Shown: positions 1 through 8,886 of the stretch, piece by piece
How the letters are laid out: every line of letters starts with the position of its first letter
Numbering within the stretch: position 1 is the stretch's first letter
Source: Paraburkholderia madseniana
GTDB taxonomy: Bacteria > Pseudomonadota > Gammaproteobacteria > Burkholderiales > Burkholderiaceae
Reading direction: 5' to 3'
Assembly: GCF_009690905.1 (NCBI RefSeq)
Contig: NZ_VOSW01000017.1
Span: 51,033 to 115,032 of the forward strand
DNA length: 64,000 bases
The notes under the pieces: model-generated
The model's database searches: none
Told to the model about the DNA's origin: nothing
The model's input: the letters and a program-made list of their open reading frames with translations, nothing else
Translations under genes and position numbers: made by a program

Positions 1-1
1 C

Positions 2-961
2 GAGGCAAAGGCCACCACGATCGCACGCCAACTCGTGGGTAAGCCGGATCTCGAGATCGAACTGTTGGGTGCGAATACCTGGACAGTGAACAACATGTAC
101 GCGACCCGCATGCAGGAAGGGAGAGTGTTCTGCATGGGCGATGCGACCCACCGGCACCCACCGTCCGGCGGGTTGGGCTCCAACACGTCGATTCAGGATG
201 CGTTTAACCTCGCATGGAAGCTCGCGGAAGTCATCAAGGGGCGCGCGGGTGAAGCGCTTCTGGATACCTATTCGGCCGAGCGTGCGCCGATCGCCAAGCA
301 GGTTGTAACCCGCGCGAACCAGTCGATTGCCGAATTTGCTCCGCTCTATAGCGCGCTTGGAATCGACAAATCGAACGACGGCGAGGTCTTGCAAGCGAAT
401 ATGCATGCTCGAAGCGGGTCCACGGCGGCCGCCGAAAAACAGCGCGACGAAATCCGGGAAGCATTGGCGTTCAAGCGATATGAACTGGACGCCCAGGGCG
501 TAGAGATGAATCAACGCTATCGCTCGAGCGCTGCGGTGACCGATGGGCAAACCGAACCGGAGTTCACGCGCGACCGTGAGCTCTATTACCAGGCGACGAC
601 ATGGCCGGGTGCGCGTCTGCCTCATGCCTGGGTTTTCGACGCTCGTGGACGCCAACACTCCACGCTTGACCTCGCAGGACATGGGCGATTCGTGCTGTTC
701 ACCGGTCTGGGCGGCGAAGCATGGGTTGAGGCCGCCTCAAAAGTCGGTGAGGAGCTGGGGTTGAAGATTGACGTACACGTAATTGGTCCGCGGCAGGCCT
801 ATGCGGACCACACGGGCGACTGGGCTCGCGTGCGTGAAATCGGCGACAGTGGTTGCGTATTGACCCGCCCGGACCATCATGTTGCGTGGCGTAGCCTTAC
901 TTTGCCGAGTGATCCGGCAGCCGAACTTCGCCGGGCCTTGGGACAGGTGCTCTCGAAGTAA
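2..961 (+). CDS. FAD-dependent phenol-type hydroxylase, C-terminal part (5' end outside window)
   Basis: The frame is open to the left edge of the window, so only about 319 C-terminal residues are present out of a usual 580-620. The segment GDATHRHPPSGGLGSN is the second FAD-binding motif of class A flavoprotein aromatic hydroxylases; with the DAFNLAWKL segment after it, it resembles TfdB-type chlorophenol and phenol 2-monooxygenases. The last ~110 residues resemble the thioredoxin-like C-terminal domain of phenol hydroxylases. Such enzymes use NAD(P)H and O2 to ortho-hydroxylate phenols or resorcinols. The hydroxyquinol dioxygenase and maleylacetate reductase nearby fit a role in making a trihydroxybenzene, but the substrate is inferred only. 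The GTG at 35 is internal, not the true start. Confidence 0.85.
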   Translation, partial: EAKATTIARQLVGKPDLEIELLGANTWTVNNMYATRMQEGRVFCMGDATHRHPPSGGLGSNTSIQDAFNLAWKLAEVIKGRAGEALLDTYSAERAPIAKQVVTRANQSIAEFAPLYSALGIDKSNDGEVLQANMHARSGSTAAAEKQRDEIREALAFKRYELDAQGVEMNQRYRSSAAVTDGQTEPEFTRDRELYYQATTWPGARLPHAWVFDARGRQHSTLDLAGHGRFVLFTGLGGEAWVEAASKVGEELGLKIDVHVIGPRQAYADHTGDWARVREIGDSGCVLTRPDHHVAWRSLTLPSDPAAELRRALGQVLSK

Positions 962-1155
962 ATACTAGAAGCGAGCGTCTCGCCTGGATTCGTGTGATTG
1001 CGGGTCGACGGCGGGACGCATGAACAATTCGTCGGGCACCGTTAGTCTTGCTCGCCGCAGGCATGTGGGCCCACTCGTGATGGAACCGTTTCTGCGGTGT
1101 CGCAATCGTGCCCCACGTCGCGAGGGTGGACCTTCGCCACGAAATGGAGTTTCAA

Positions 1156-2103
1156 ATGAATCAGCAGGAACGTTGGAGGCAGGGCACGGATAGCGGTCTT
1201 CCAAAGCGCGTACACATTGTCGAAGTCGGGCCTAGAGACGGTTTGCAGGCGGAAAGCACGTTCATACCAACGGACACCAAGATTGAACTGGTCAATCGAC
1301 TCGTTGGCGCCGGCGTACGAAGAATCGAAGCTGCGTCCTTCGTGTCGCCAAAATGGATTCCGCAAATGGCCGACGGTGCGCAAGTCATGGCTGGGATCGA
1401 TCGCGCAGCGGGGGTCTCGTACGCAGCGCTGACACCCAACATGAGAGGGCTCGAGGCCGCGATTGAGAGCAAGGTCGACGAGGTCGTCATTTTCGGTGCC
1501 GCGAGCGAAGCATTTTCCATTCGCAACATCAATTGTTCTGTAGCGGAATCGCTCGAACGCTTTGCGCCGGTCGCGCGGATGGCGAAAGAAACGGGATTGC
1601 AATTGCGCGCCAGCATTTCATGCTCCTTCGGATGTCCGTACCAGGGGCCGGTGAGCGTTGATGCCGTCGTCGATATGGTCAGGCGCTTTCGCGATCTGGG
1701 GTGTGACGAAATCGATATTGCCGACACCATTGGGGTGGGCACGGCGCACCAGGTTCAGCGAGTGGTTGAGGCCGCTTCCAGGGAGTTTCCGTTGGCAAGT
1801 CTCGCTGGCCACTTTCACGATACCTATGGGCAGGCATTGGCAAATATCTTCGGTGCCCTTCAGGTCGGAATGACAACGTTCCACGCGTCCGTTGGTGGAC
1901 TGGGCGGTTGCCCCTATGCCAAAGGCGCAACCGGTAATGTTGCTACGGAAGATCTGCTCTACCTTCTAGATGGCCTCGGGATCGAAACAGGCATTGACCT
2001 GGACGCCGTCGTTTCGATTGGCGATTGGGTGAGTCAGCAAATGGGCCGGGAGAATGGTGCGCGCGCGGGTAAGGCACTGATGGCGCGCAAGGCGCTCAAT
2101 TGA
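1156..2103 (+). CDS. Hydroxymethylglutaryl-CoA lyase-like enzyme
   Basis: About 315 residues of the HMGL-like DRE-TIM metallolyase family. Visible marks are the substrate/metal motif VGPRDGLQAE near the N-terminus, GHFHDTYGQ with metal-binding histidines, and the GGLGGCPYA segment with the HMG-CoA lyase signature cysteine. The family cleaves HMG-CoA, or branched 3-hydroxy-3-methyl acyl-CoAs, to acetyl-CoA plus a keto acid. I place the start at 1156 because GGAG lies 6 bases upstream; an in-frame ATG at 1108 has no such site. It follows the hydroxylase on the same strand by about 195 bp. In this catabolic setting it may cleave a branched CoA thioester rather than serve leucine breakdown, since none of the usual leucine genes (liu) is beside it. 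Confidence 0.85.
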   Translation: MNQQERWRQGTDSGLPKRVHIVEVGPRDGLQAESTFIPTDTKIELVNRLVGAGVRRIEAASFVSPKWIPQMADGAQVMAGIDRAAGVSYAALTPNMRGLEAAIESKVDEVVIFGAASEAFSIRNINCSVAESLERFAPVARMAKETGLQLRASISCSFGCPYQGPVSVDAVVDMVRRFRDLGCDEIDIADTIGVGTAHQVQRVVEAASREFPLASLAGHFHDTYGQALANIFGALQVGMTTFHASVGGLGGCPYAKGATGNVATEDLLYLLDGLGIETGIDLDAVVSIGDWVSQQMGRENGARAGKALMARKALN

Positions 2104-2124
2104 TGTTGTTGTGTCGACGGAGAT

Positions 2125-2143
2125 CGCCCGTTTAGAGCGGGCG
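2125..2143. terminator. Small hairpin between convergent genes
   Basis: CGCCCG and CGGGCG form a 6-bp stem with a 7-base loop, between the converging stop codons of the lyase and the TetR gene. There is no U-tract, so a terminator role is only possible. Confidence 0.35.
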
Positions 2144-2178
2144 TCGGCGCAAATACCGCGTTGCGGGATGCGGCCCCC

Positions 2179-2862
2179 CTAGCGTGACGCAAATGCTCCA
2201 AACACGAGCTGCTCCACGGTGCGCCAATATTCTTCGGCCAGCGCCGGATCGGACGGTGATAGATCACTGGTCGCCGAAAATTCCGGACCGAAGCTCGAGA
2301 GGGTCGACGTCAGACTAATCAACATATAGTGGAAAACAATAGGCTCGACGTTGGGTAGTGCGTGTTCCTCCTGAGCGGCGCGGATTTGCGGAAGCAACCA
2401 GCCGATCAGCGGTTTCAGGAAAGCATCGGCGAGCCATTGCAGCCGCGAGCTGGAACCTAGCGATTCCTGAAGTATGAAGCGGTGAAACTCGGGAAACGCG
2501 ACAGTGAATCGAAATAGCGCCCTATATGCCAGCTTGAGCCGATCGACCGCGCTAGCCGGACCGAGGCTGGACAGACTTGCATCGCGTTCTTGCCGGACAC
2601 GTTCGAATACATATTCGGCTACCGCCTGCCACAGAATCTCTTTGGAACGAAAGTGGTAGGTAACGAGCGGATGTTGCATTCCAATCCGCTCTGCAATGCT
2701 ACGAATACTCGCGACCTCGAAACCCTTTGATGAAAATTCAGTAAGGGCCGCATTTAAGATGGCCGCACGCGTTTCCTGCGCGCGAAGCTGTTCAGTACGC
2801 TTCAGTTCAACCGGGCGACGTGCCCGGATATCTCTTGCCTCAGAAAGTGTGTGTGACGGCAT
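2179..2862 (-). CDS. TetR/AcrR-family transcriptional regulator
   Basis: About 228 residues. The N-terminal helix-turn-helix is plain (SIRSIAERIGMQHPLVTYHF, then the RSKE segment typical of TetR proteins); the C-terminal half is a helical ligand-binding domain. A longer reading from 2946 would run into the maleylacetate reductase gene, so I use the ATG at 2862. It is the last gene of the minus-strand run amidohydrolase, hydroxyquinol dioxygenase, maleylacetate reductase, TetR, with about 70 bp before it. It most likely represses that operon and responds to a pathway aromatic. Operator and ligand are not visible. Confidence 0.85.
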   Translation of the reverse strand: MPSHTLSEARDIRARRPVELKRTEQLRAQETRAAILNAALTEFSSKGFEVASIRSIAERIGMQHPLVTYHFRSKEILWQAVAEYVFERVRQERDASLSSLGPASAVDRLKLAYRALFRFTVAFPEFHRFILQESLGSSSRLQWLADAFLKPLIGWLLPQIRAAQEEHALPNVEPIVFHYMLISLTSTLSSFGPEFSATSDLSPSDPALAEEYWRTVEQLVFGAFASR

Positions 2863-2932
2863 GTGCGAATACCTTGCGACACGTTGAAATGAATAATGAG
2901 TGTCTGGATCATTGGTCCGGACGAAACTCGCT

Positions 2933-4006
2933 CTACAAGCCATCAATCGGTGCGCTACCGTCGAATGCGCGCTGCAGTAAAGCGCGAATTGCTCCGCGTT
3001 CTAGCGAGCGGGGATTCCAGTAGGCGTTGTTGCAGGCAATGTCGGCCGCCTGGTCGAGTTGTTCTTCGAGCATACCGATCTCCTTCAGCGCAACGGGCGC
3101 ACCGTTTGCGCGCGCGAGTTCGTACAGACCTTGTGCAGCGCTGTCGTGCCCGAGCGCCCGCGCAATCCGTCTCATCGCATCAGGCACAGCGCCTGCGTTG
3201 TACGCCAGGGCGTGCGGCAGCACAATGGTATGGGTGGGTGCGTGCGGCAGATTGAAACTGCCGCCGAGCGTATGGCATAGCTTGTGATGCAACGCCATGC
3301 CGACGCTTCCGAGCACGGCGCCGCAAAGCCAGGCACCATAAAGCGCATCGGCGCGTGCGGATGGGTCGTTCGGCTGGGCGACGATTTTGGGTAAGCTGCG
3401 CGCGAGCGCCGCGATGCCTTCTTCGGCCATGAGGCTGGTAAGAGGATTGGCATCGCGTGAATACAGACCTTCTGCCGCGTGTGCGATTGCGTTGATGCCG
3501 CTGGTCACGGACATGCTTACCGGCAAAGTCAGGGTCAGGTCCGGATCGTAGACCACCGTTTTGGGTAATACGCGCAGATCCGTGCCCGTCCGTTTCAGGC
3601 CCGATTCGGTCAACCCGAATATGGGCGTCATTTCACTGCCGGCGTAGGTGGTTGGCACGGCGAGAATGGGCAGACCTGTCTCGAGAGCAAGACCCTTCGC
3701 GAGGCCGATTGCGGAGCCGCCGCCCACGGCGATGAGGCAGTCGGCATCCAGCGACGCGGCAACCGTGCGTACTTCCGTGACCAGTTCGACCGGCACGTGC
3801 ATGGCAGCTCGATCAAAGACACCCGCTGCGAGCACACCCAACTGATCGGCAACTGATACACCCAATGTGCGTTGTTCGTGACTACACAGAACCAGAGCGC
3901 GGCGTACTTGCAGCGTGTGCAATTCACGTTCGATGTGGGTGCGTGAGCCGCACCCGAAGACGACACGCGTGCCGCGCCCGTTATAGACGAATTCAGATGG
4001 TGACAT
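2933..4006 (-). CDS. Maleylacetate reductase
   Basis: 357 residues, the usual length for maleylacetate reductases of the iron-containing alcohol dehydrogenase superfamily (TfdF, MacA, GraC type). The nucleotide-binding stretch GGGSAIGLAKGLAL and the metal-site region around HHKLCHTLGGSFNLPHAPTH are both present. The enzyme reduces maleylacetate to 3-oxoadipate with NAD(P)H, the step after intradiol cleavage of hydroxyquinol or chlorocatechols. The gene sits 27 bp after the dioxygenase on the same strand, which fixes the assignment well. The 3-oxoadipate CoA-transferase and thiolase are not in the window and must be elsewhere. Confidence 0.92.
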   Translation of the reverse strand: MSPSEFVYNGRGTRVVFGCGSRTHIERELHTLQVRRALVLCSHEQRTLGVSVADQLGVLAAGVFDRAAMHVPVELVTEVRTVAASLDADCLIAVGGGSAIGLAKGLALETGLPILAVPTTYAGSEMTPIFGLTESGLKRTGTDLRVLPKTVVYDPDLTLTLPVSMSVTSGINAIAHAAEGLYSRDANPLTSLMAEEGIAALARSLPKIVAQPNDPSARADALYGAWLCGAVLGSVGMALHHKLCHTLGGSFNLPHAPTHTIVLPHALAYNAGAVPDAMRRIARALGHDSAAQGLYELARANGAPVALKEIGMLEEQLDQAADIACNNAYWNPRSLERGAIRALLQRAFDGSAPIDGL

Positions 4007-4033
4007 GGCGGGTTCCGGCGAGAATGTGCCCGT

Positions 4034-4918
4034 TCATGACCCGTGTACCGCAGGGTTGAGAACGAAGTCGTAATCGAGCGTATAAAACGGGGTGTCCATC
4101 GCCGTGCCGTCCGGCGCGATACCCGGCGAGTGCTCGACCCAGTCGACGATCAACGTTGAGCGCACGCCGAATACGGCGTCCGAATCGAGATACTTGTCCC
4201 CGTTGCGGAACACGTGCGTAATCAACGGCTCGTACCCTGGCGCCGTGATCCAGAAGTGCAGGTGGGCTGGCCGCCACGGATGGCGTCCGAGCGCATCTAG
4301 CATTCGACCAACCGGCCCGTCGTGCGGAATGGGATAGGCCTCGGCGAGAATCGAGCGGAAATGAAAGAGCCCGTCGGGCAGCGTCTGCAAGCGACCACGT
4401 GCTTGAAACTCCACGTTTGGATCCTGCGAGTCTCCGTACTGCACGTCGTAGTACCCGTCTTCATCGGATTGCCAGACCTCGATCGCTGCCCCGGCGACAG
4501 GTTCTCCCGAAAGACCCCGAACGCTGCCGGCAACAAAGCAGGGAAGACCCGCTGCGCCGTTGGAGATATCGTCACCGTTCCTGTACTCGGGAGCACCGGC
4601 AACAAAGAAGGGACCAAGAACGGTTGCTTCCGTGCATTCGACCGGCTTGCGGTTGTTCTGCGTTGTAACCAGCATCGACAAGCCGAGCGTGTCGGACAGA
4701 AGTACGAACTCCTGGCGTTTTTCATCCGTGATATGGCCAACCTCGGTGAGGAAGTTGATGGCGTATGCCCATTCACTTTCGGTCAACTTCACGTCTCTTG
4801 CGAACGAATGCAAATGCTGGACAAGGCTGGTCATTACGGTGCGCAGCCTGTCGTTGTTACAGCCGGCCATTGCCGCGAGCACCGCCTGGGTGATGGTGTC
4901 TTCGTTGATATTACGCAT
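4034..4918 (-). CDS. Hydroxyquinol 1,2-dioxygenase (intradiol ring-cleavage)
   Basis: 294 residues, fitting the hydroxyquinol/catechol 1,2-dioxygenase family. The N-terminal helical dimerisation domain covers about residues 1-100. The non-haem Fe(III) ligands of the family are all visible: Tyr157 in GYYD, Tyr195 in EAYPIPHDGPVG, and His219/His221 in RPAHLHFW. It opens 1,2,4-trihydroxybenzene to maleylacetate. Hydroxyquinol is favoured over catechol because a maleylacetate reductase follows and no muconate cycloisomerase is present. The amidohydrolase lies 33 bp upstream in the same run, pointing to one transcript. Confidence 0.92.
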   Translation of the reverse strand: MRNINEDTITQAVLAAMAGCNNDRLRTVMTSLVQHLHSFARDVKLTESEWAYAINFLTEVGHITDEKRQEFVLLSDTLGLSMLVTTQNNRKPVECTEATVLGPFFVAGAPEYRNGDDISNGAAGLPCFVAGSVRGLSGEPVAGAAIEVWQSDEDGYYDVQYGDSQDPNVEFQARGRLQTLPDGLFHFRSILAEAYPIPHDGPVGRMLDALGRHPWRPAHLHFWITAPGYEPLITHVFRNGDKYLDSDAVFGVRSTLIVDWVEHSPGIAPDGTAMDTPFYTLDYDFVLNPAVHGS

Positions 4919-4951
4919 CGTTTTTCCTTGAACTCCGCGTTCGCAATACAG

Positions 4952-5875
4952 TTAGCGCGCAAGCAACCGGGCAGCATTGTCTCCGTACACCTTGTCCATC
5001 TCAATGCCGGGAATGTGGATATTATCGAGAACTTTCCCGAACTGCCGGATTGCGCTTACCGGTGCGAACGGGAAGTCCGTCCCGAAGAGAATGTGATCGG
5101 GGTCTGCCACTTGTGCCAGCGCACTGAGGGGCGCGTTGCCGGCGGAAAGTGCCGTGTCGAAGTAGAAGGATCGGACCGCCGCCAACGTGTCGCCCACGCG
5201 CTCGGCCACCGCGGGCATCATGGAAATTGACAGGGCGATGCGAGGGACGAGAAACGGCAGCGTCCCCCCGGCATGCGAAAGGATAAACCGGATGTTCCTG
5301 AAGCGGCTCATCGCCCCTGAATTGATCAGGCTGGTGGCCGTACGTGTCGTCTCGAAGGGAAACTCGAGCACGGACGCAGGAGCGACCGACGGCACATCGT
5401 GAGGCGGCTGGTTGGGGTGAACGAAAACCACCGTCCCGCGCCGGTTCAATTCTTCCCACAGCGGCGTGAAATGCTCGTCCCCCAGATACCGTCCGTCGTA
5501 GTTCGTAAAGACAATGAAACCATCAACCTTCAACACGTCAAGACAATAGCTGACTTCCTTCAGAGAGGCGTCGATGTCGGGCAGCGGCAAGCTCGCGAAG
5601 GAACCGAACCGTCCAGGATGCCGGGTTCTGAGTTCCGCAGCGTGGTCGTTGCATTTTCTCAGCAGCGTGGCTGCATCCGGAAGTGTCGGGCCGGATGAGA
5701 TCGACAGGATGCCCTCGTCGATTCCGTTTTCATCCATCATCGCGAGGGCTGCCTCGACGGACCAGGTTGGGGCCACGCCGCCCGGCATCGCCGCATTCAG
5801 CAAGTCCAGCCCAACCGCGTCCACGTAGAGCTTCGGCAGGAAATGTTGGTGCGTGTCAATTTTTCGCTTCGGCAT
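4952..5875 (-). CDS. Amidohydrolase-2 family metal-dependent decarboxylase-like enzyme
   Basis: 307 residues of the ACMSD/gamma-resorcylate decarboxylase branch of the amidohydrolase superfamily. The metal ligands can be placed: H9-x-H11 in DTHQHF, His153 in VFVHP, His201 in ILSHAGG and Asp267 in LFGTDFPFAP. Members decarboxylate aromatic acids without a cofactor (2,6-dihydroxybenzoate, 6-methylsalicylate, aminocarboxymuconate semialdehyde); some hydrolyse instead. As first gene of the hydroxyquinol operon it probably makes the dihydroxybenzene, or a related phenol, that the upstream hydroxylase oxidises. The substrate is inferred. The start has GGAGACAA just before it. Confidence 0.85.
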   Translation of the reverse strand: MPKRKIDTHQHFLPKLYVDAVGLDLLNAAMPGGVAPTWSVEAALAMMDENGIDEGILSISSGPTLPDAATLLRKCNDHAAELRTRHPGRFGSFASLPLPDIDASLKEVSYCLDVLKVDGFIVFTNYDGRYLGDEHFTPLWEELNRRGTVVFVHPNQPPHDVPSVAPASVLEFPFETTRTATSLINSGAMSRFRNIRFILSHAGGTLPFLVPRIALSISMMPAVAERVGDTLAAVRSFYFDTALSAGNAPLSALAQVADPDHILFGTDFPFAPVSAIRQFGKVLDNIHIPGIEMDKVYGDNAARLLAR

Positions 5876-5943
5876 GGCCGTTGTCTCCTATGAAGAATTC
5901 TTTAGCATCGGGCGGGGGCATTCCCTCCTCGGCGTAGATCCAT

Positions 5944-5970
5944 CTTATACGTTATTTTTTACGTTTGCAA
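5944..5970 (-). promoter_or_regulatory. Candidate promoter of the hydroxyquinol operon
   Basis: On the minus strand TTGCAA (5965-5970) and TATAAG (5944-5949) lie 15 bp apart, about 70 bp before the amidohydrolase start. The -35 fit is poor and the spacing short, so this is tentative. Confidence 0.25.
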
Positions 5971-6071
5971 AGTTTAGTGAGCGATGCAATCGCCGACGTG
6001 TTTCCGGTTGGATTGATGCGATGTCACATGCGCCGGTGCGGATTGAAGGGTGTCTTAACGTTTCATCAAGT

Positions 6072-6097
6072 GCAATGATGCTTTGCAATTCAGGAGA
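6072..6097. repeat. 26-bp dispersed repeat, copy 1
   Basis: This segment matches 15935-15960 at 23 of 26 bases, in the same orientation. Each copy lies 165-200 bp upstream of a minus-strand catabolic operon. Read on the minus strand the copies give similar peptides (SPELQSIIA and CPEWQSTIA), so it may be a relic of coding DNA rather than a regulatory site. Confidence 0.5.
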
Positions 6098-6419
6098 TGC
6101 ACGCGTGAAGGTATGCGACCATACTATGGACCCACGAATCAACCCATTGCGGGTTTCGTTGGGCCGATGTCGGCTCGATTCATGATTCCTGACGCCAGCG
6201 TGGAGGCGTCAAACTGCAGCACCTATGGTGGATAACCCACGCCAGTACGGGCAGGTTTCAGGCTGACCCATATCGATCAGGAAGTCGAAATGATAAAGAA
6301 GGCAACGTGCAGACGATCGGTTCCGCTGGCGCGACCTGTGCACTGCACAGTCACCGCTGCGTGCCGACCATGATTGAACCCGCTGTTTCGTTTTCTGTCT
6401 CGCGCCAGAGACCAGACAG

Positions 6420-7271
6420 TTAAACGCCCGTGCTATCCCACCGCGGGGCAAGACCGGGCGGATCGACAATTCGGCTGTTTGTCGTCGCCAATGCGTGGAT
6501 TGCGGCCATGTCCGCGTCATCTAACTCGAAGTCGAATACCGCCAGGTTTTGTGCCAGCCGATCGATCCGCGTGGTTCTCGAAAGCGCCACAACGCCGCGT
6601 TGTTGAACAAGCCACCGCAAGACGATCTGGGCGATGGTTTTGTCATGGCGAGCGGCGATCTCCTTGAGAGTTGGGTCCGAGAACACGCGGCCAACCGCCA
6701 TGCCGCAATATCCTGTCACGGCAAGCCCAGCCTCGCGTGTGCTTTTGATGAGCAAGGACTGGTTCAGATACGGATGGTATTCGAACTGATTCGTGACCAA
6801 TGGAGCCGCCGAGAGCCGGATCGCTTCGGTCATCTGTGCGCGGTTGAAGTTGCTGACGCCTATGTGCCGGACCTTGCCGGCACGCACGACCTCATTGAGC
6901 TCCCCAATCTGTTCGGCGAGAGGCACATCCGATCCCCCTGGCCAGTGCAGCAGGAGCAGGTCGATGTAGTCCGTCTTGAGCTTGCGCAGGCTTTCGTTGA
7001 CGGACGCATCGAAGTGTCTTGCTGAGTAGTTGCTCACCCAGACCTTGGTCGTCAGAAATATTTCGCTTCTTGGGATGCCGGATGCGGCGACGCAGTCGCC
7101 GATTTCTGCCTCGTTACGGTAGATTTGCCCGGTGTCGATATGACGGAAGCCGGCACGAAGGGCTTCAGGAATCATTCGATAGATGTCGTCGCCAGTCATC
7201 CCGTAGGTGCCAAAGCCTATGGCCGGAATGGCCGCGTTACCGGCATGGACGTTCTGCATGCTATTCCTCAT
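6420..7271 (-). CDS. Aldo/keto reductase (2,5-diketogluconate reductase type)
   Basis: 283 residues, a full-length single-domain aldo/keto reductase. The catalytic tetrad can be read: Asp and Tyr in HIDTGQIYRNE, Lys in FLTTKVW and His in LLLLHWPG. The C-terminal part has the LSRTTR NADPH-contact segment. It should reduce aldehydes or ketones with NADPH in the cytoplasm. It shares the strand of the hydroxyquinol operon but is separated from it by about 540 bp and from the porin gene by about 240 bp, so it is probably its own unit. The substrate cannot be told from sequence. Confidence 0.9.
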   Translation of the reverse strand: MRNSMQNVHAGNAAIPAIGFGTYGMTGDDIYRMIPEALRAGFRHIDTGQIYRNEAEIGDCVAASGIPRSEIFLTTKVWVSNYSARHFDASVNESLRKLKTDYIDLLLLHWPGGSDVPLAEQIGELNEVVRAGKVRHIGVSNFNRAQMTEAIRLSAAPLVTNQFEYHPYLNQSLLIKSTREAGLAVTGYCGMAVGRVFSDPTLKEIAARHDKTIAQIVLRWLVQQRGVVALSRTTRIDRLAQNLAVFDFELDDADMAAIHALATTNSRIVDPPGLAPRWDSTGV

Positions 7272-7508
7272 AGACTAAGTGCCGGGCGGCGGCCGTGAAA
7301 GAAGCCGCCGCTCGGCGTGTGATCTCGTCAAAGGAAAGGTACGCGATTGCATGCCCGGAAAGAAGCCTATACATTTCGATGCAACCTATCGTCAGAGACG
7401 ATACACATCCGGCAGGATTCCTTCGACCAATTGCACATGTTTGTGGGAGTCAGCCTGAGGCTGCACTGCCAAACGAACGTACCACCAGTCGAGGTTAGCG
7501 TTGCACTG

Positions 7509-8600
7509 CTAAAAGTTGTGCTGAATACCAACCGAGATGCCGGTCGTGGACCGACCGGATGCCACGCCTGCGGCCGCGAGCGAAGCGAAGCCATTGGCGC
7601 CTGACGCGTGTTGGTAGGTCACCTGCTGGTAGACAGTAGTTCTTTTCGACAGGATGTAAGCATTCGAGACGGTAATGGTCTTCCAGTTTCCGCCGTCGAG
7701 ATTTTCCACCCATCCGCCAATCGAGAGGACATCATCGGGCACGATGGTCCAGTTCGCACCGGCGTCAACGGTGTTGGCGTTACCCCGGCCAGTCGCCAAC
7801 GTGATGCGCGATTGCGTAAACGTGGCGTGTAGAAGCACATTTTTCAACTGATACGACGCGCCGAGCCCCCAATTGACGAGCTTGTTGGCGACAACGCCTT
7901 CGGCCTGCGGAAGTGACGTTCCAAAGAACGACGGCAGGCCGATAAAACTGGAAAGCTCCAGAAAGCGGTTGTTCTCGTTCGCGTACGTGGCTGCCAGACT
8001 CAGCGGCCCTCCCTTGTACTGGACAAAGAAAGAGTAGTTCCTGCTTTCGCTGAAATTGCCGGCCACATTGCCAAATGCAAATTCCGCCCCCGAGGAGAAC
8101 CCGCCAAGGGTCGGGCTCACATATTTCACCGCATTGTTGAACTGGAAAAAGTTGGCAATTTCATCCAGATTGCCTTGGTGAAGCGTGAGAATGTTGCCGA
8201 GGAGGAAGGGCGTTTGATAGTTGGACAGAATGTCATACATGAAGCTCGGCTGGTGACCGAGCGTCAACGTGCCATAGCTGTCCGATTGCAGTCCGACATA
8301 CGACTTTCTGTTGAATAAGGTTCCAGGAACAAGTGCCCGGCCATTGTTCAGTAGGTACTCGTTCTGAAGATCGAAGATGGTGCGTATCCCGCCGCCGAGA
8401 TCCTCAACTCCCTTCAAGCCGAAAATGTCGGGTGCGTGCGTGTTTCCCTCCTGGACAAGGGCGTGTCCTCTGACGTTGCTGATGTACTGCACTGCAGTGT
8501 CCGCAATCCCATATAAGGTAACGCTGGATTGCGCGTTGGCGGCACTGGTCACAGAAAGTGCGACGAGCGCGCCTGCCATCGTCCGTCCAAAAATTGCCAT
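7509..8600 (-). CDS. Outer-membrane porin, Gram-negative trimeric type
   Basis: 363 residues. It starts with a clear signal peptide (MAIFGRTMAGALVALSVTSAANA) followed by SSVTLYGIADTAVQY, the standard first beta-strand of Burkholderiales porins, and ends in a C-terminal phenylalanine (IQHNF) as expected for BAM-dependent insertion. It forms a general diffusion channel and may serve uptake of the aromatic substrate. It is transcribed away from the IclR gene, and the shared 286-bp region carries an inverted repeat that also occurs at the crotonase operon promoter, which suggests co-regulation. Confidence 0.93.
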   Translation of the reverse strand: MAIFGRTMAGALVALSVTSAANAQSSVTLYGIADTAVQYISNVRGHALVQEGNTHAPDIFGLKGVEDLGGGIRTIFDLQNEYLLNNGRALVPGTLFNRKSYVGLQSDSYGTLTLGHQPSFMYDILSNYQTPFLLGNILTLHQGNLDEIANFFQFNNAVKYVSPTLGGFSSGAEFAFGNVAGNFSESRNYSFFVQYKGGPLSLAATYANENNRFLELSSFIGLPSFFGTSLPQAEGVVANKLVNWGLGASYQLKNVLLHATFTQSRITLATGRGNANTVDAGANWTIVPDDVLSIGGWVENLDGGNWKTITVSNAYILSKRTTVYQQVTYQHASGANGFASLAAAGVASGRSTTGISVGIQHNF

Positions 8601-8759
8601 GCCTTGTCTCCGAACCGGTTGTTACTTTTCTGAAGAAAGTTATTTGAATAAAGGGGAGCGTATGAAATATGTACTACTGATGAAATGAGGGGCTAAAGAG
8701 TCAAGCGTTTTGTTCCGACTGCTCGCTTGCCTCTGATCGCCCTAACTTGCTGGTGTTGC

Positions 8760-8795
8760 GTTCAACAATAATGAATGACATAATCTATGTTGAAC
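8760..8795. promoter_or_regulatory. Inverted-repeat operator, porin/iclR region
   Basis: GTTCAACA (8760-8767) and TGTTGAAC (8788-8795) are a perfect 8-bp inverted repeat 20 bp apart. The core TTCAACA-N20-TGTTGAA recurs with the same 34-bp span at 15846-15879. It lies between the divergent porin and iclR genes and is probably the binding site of that IclR protein. Confidence 0.65.
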
Positions 8796-8886
8796 ACTAT
8801 AGGGGCCGCCCCCTTGACGTGTCAACATGACGGCCGTCCGTGGAAACCCGGGGCGGCGATTTTTTATCACTTCCATAGGTTGAAAA

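Larger units (their letters stand above)
5876..6419. other. Intergenic region upstream of the hydroxyquinol operon
   Basis: About 540 bp with no gene I can support. It holds a possible weak minus-strand promoter near the amidohydrolase start and a 26-bp segment (6072-6097) that recurs, at 23 of 26 positions, upstream of the crotonase operon. A minus-strand open frame over 6209-6520 matches no family I recognise. Confidence 0.6.

Noticed and set aside
6209..6520. Possible transposase fragment upstream of the aldo/keto reductase
   Set aside because: The minus-strand frame overlaps the aldo/keto reductase gene's end and shows no DDE or HTH motif; no inverted ends are visible.
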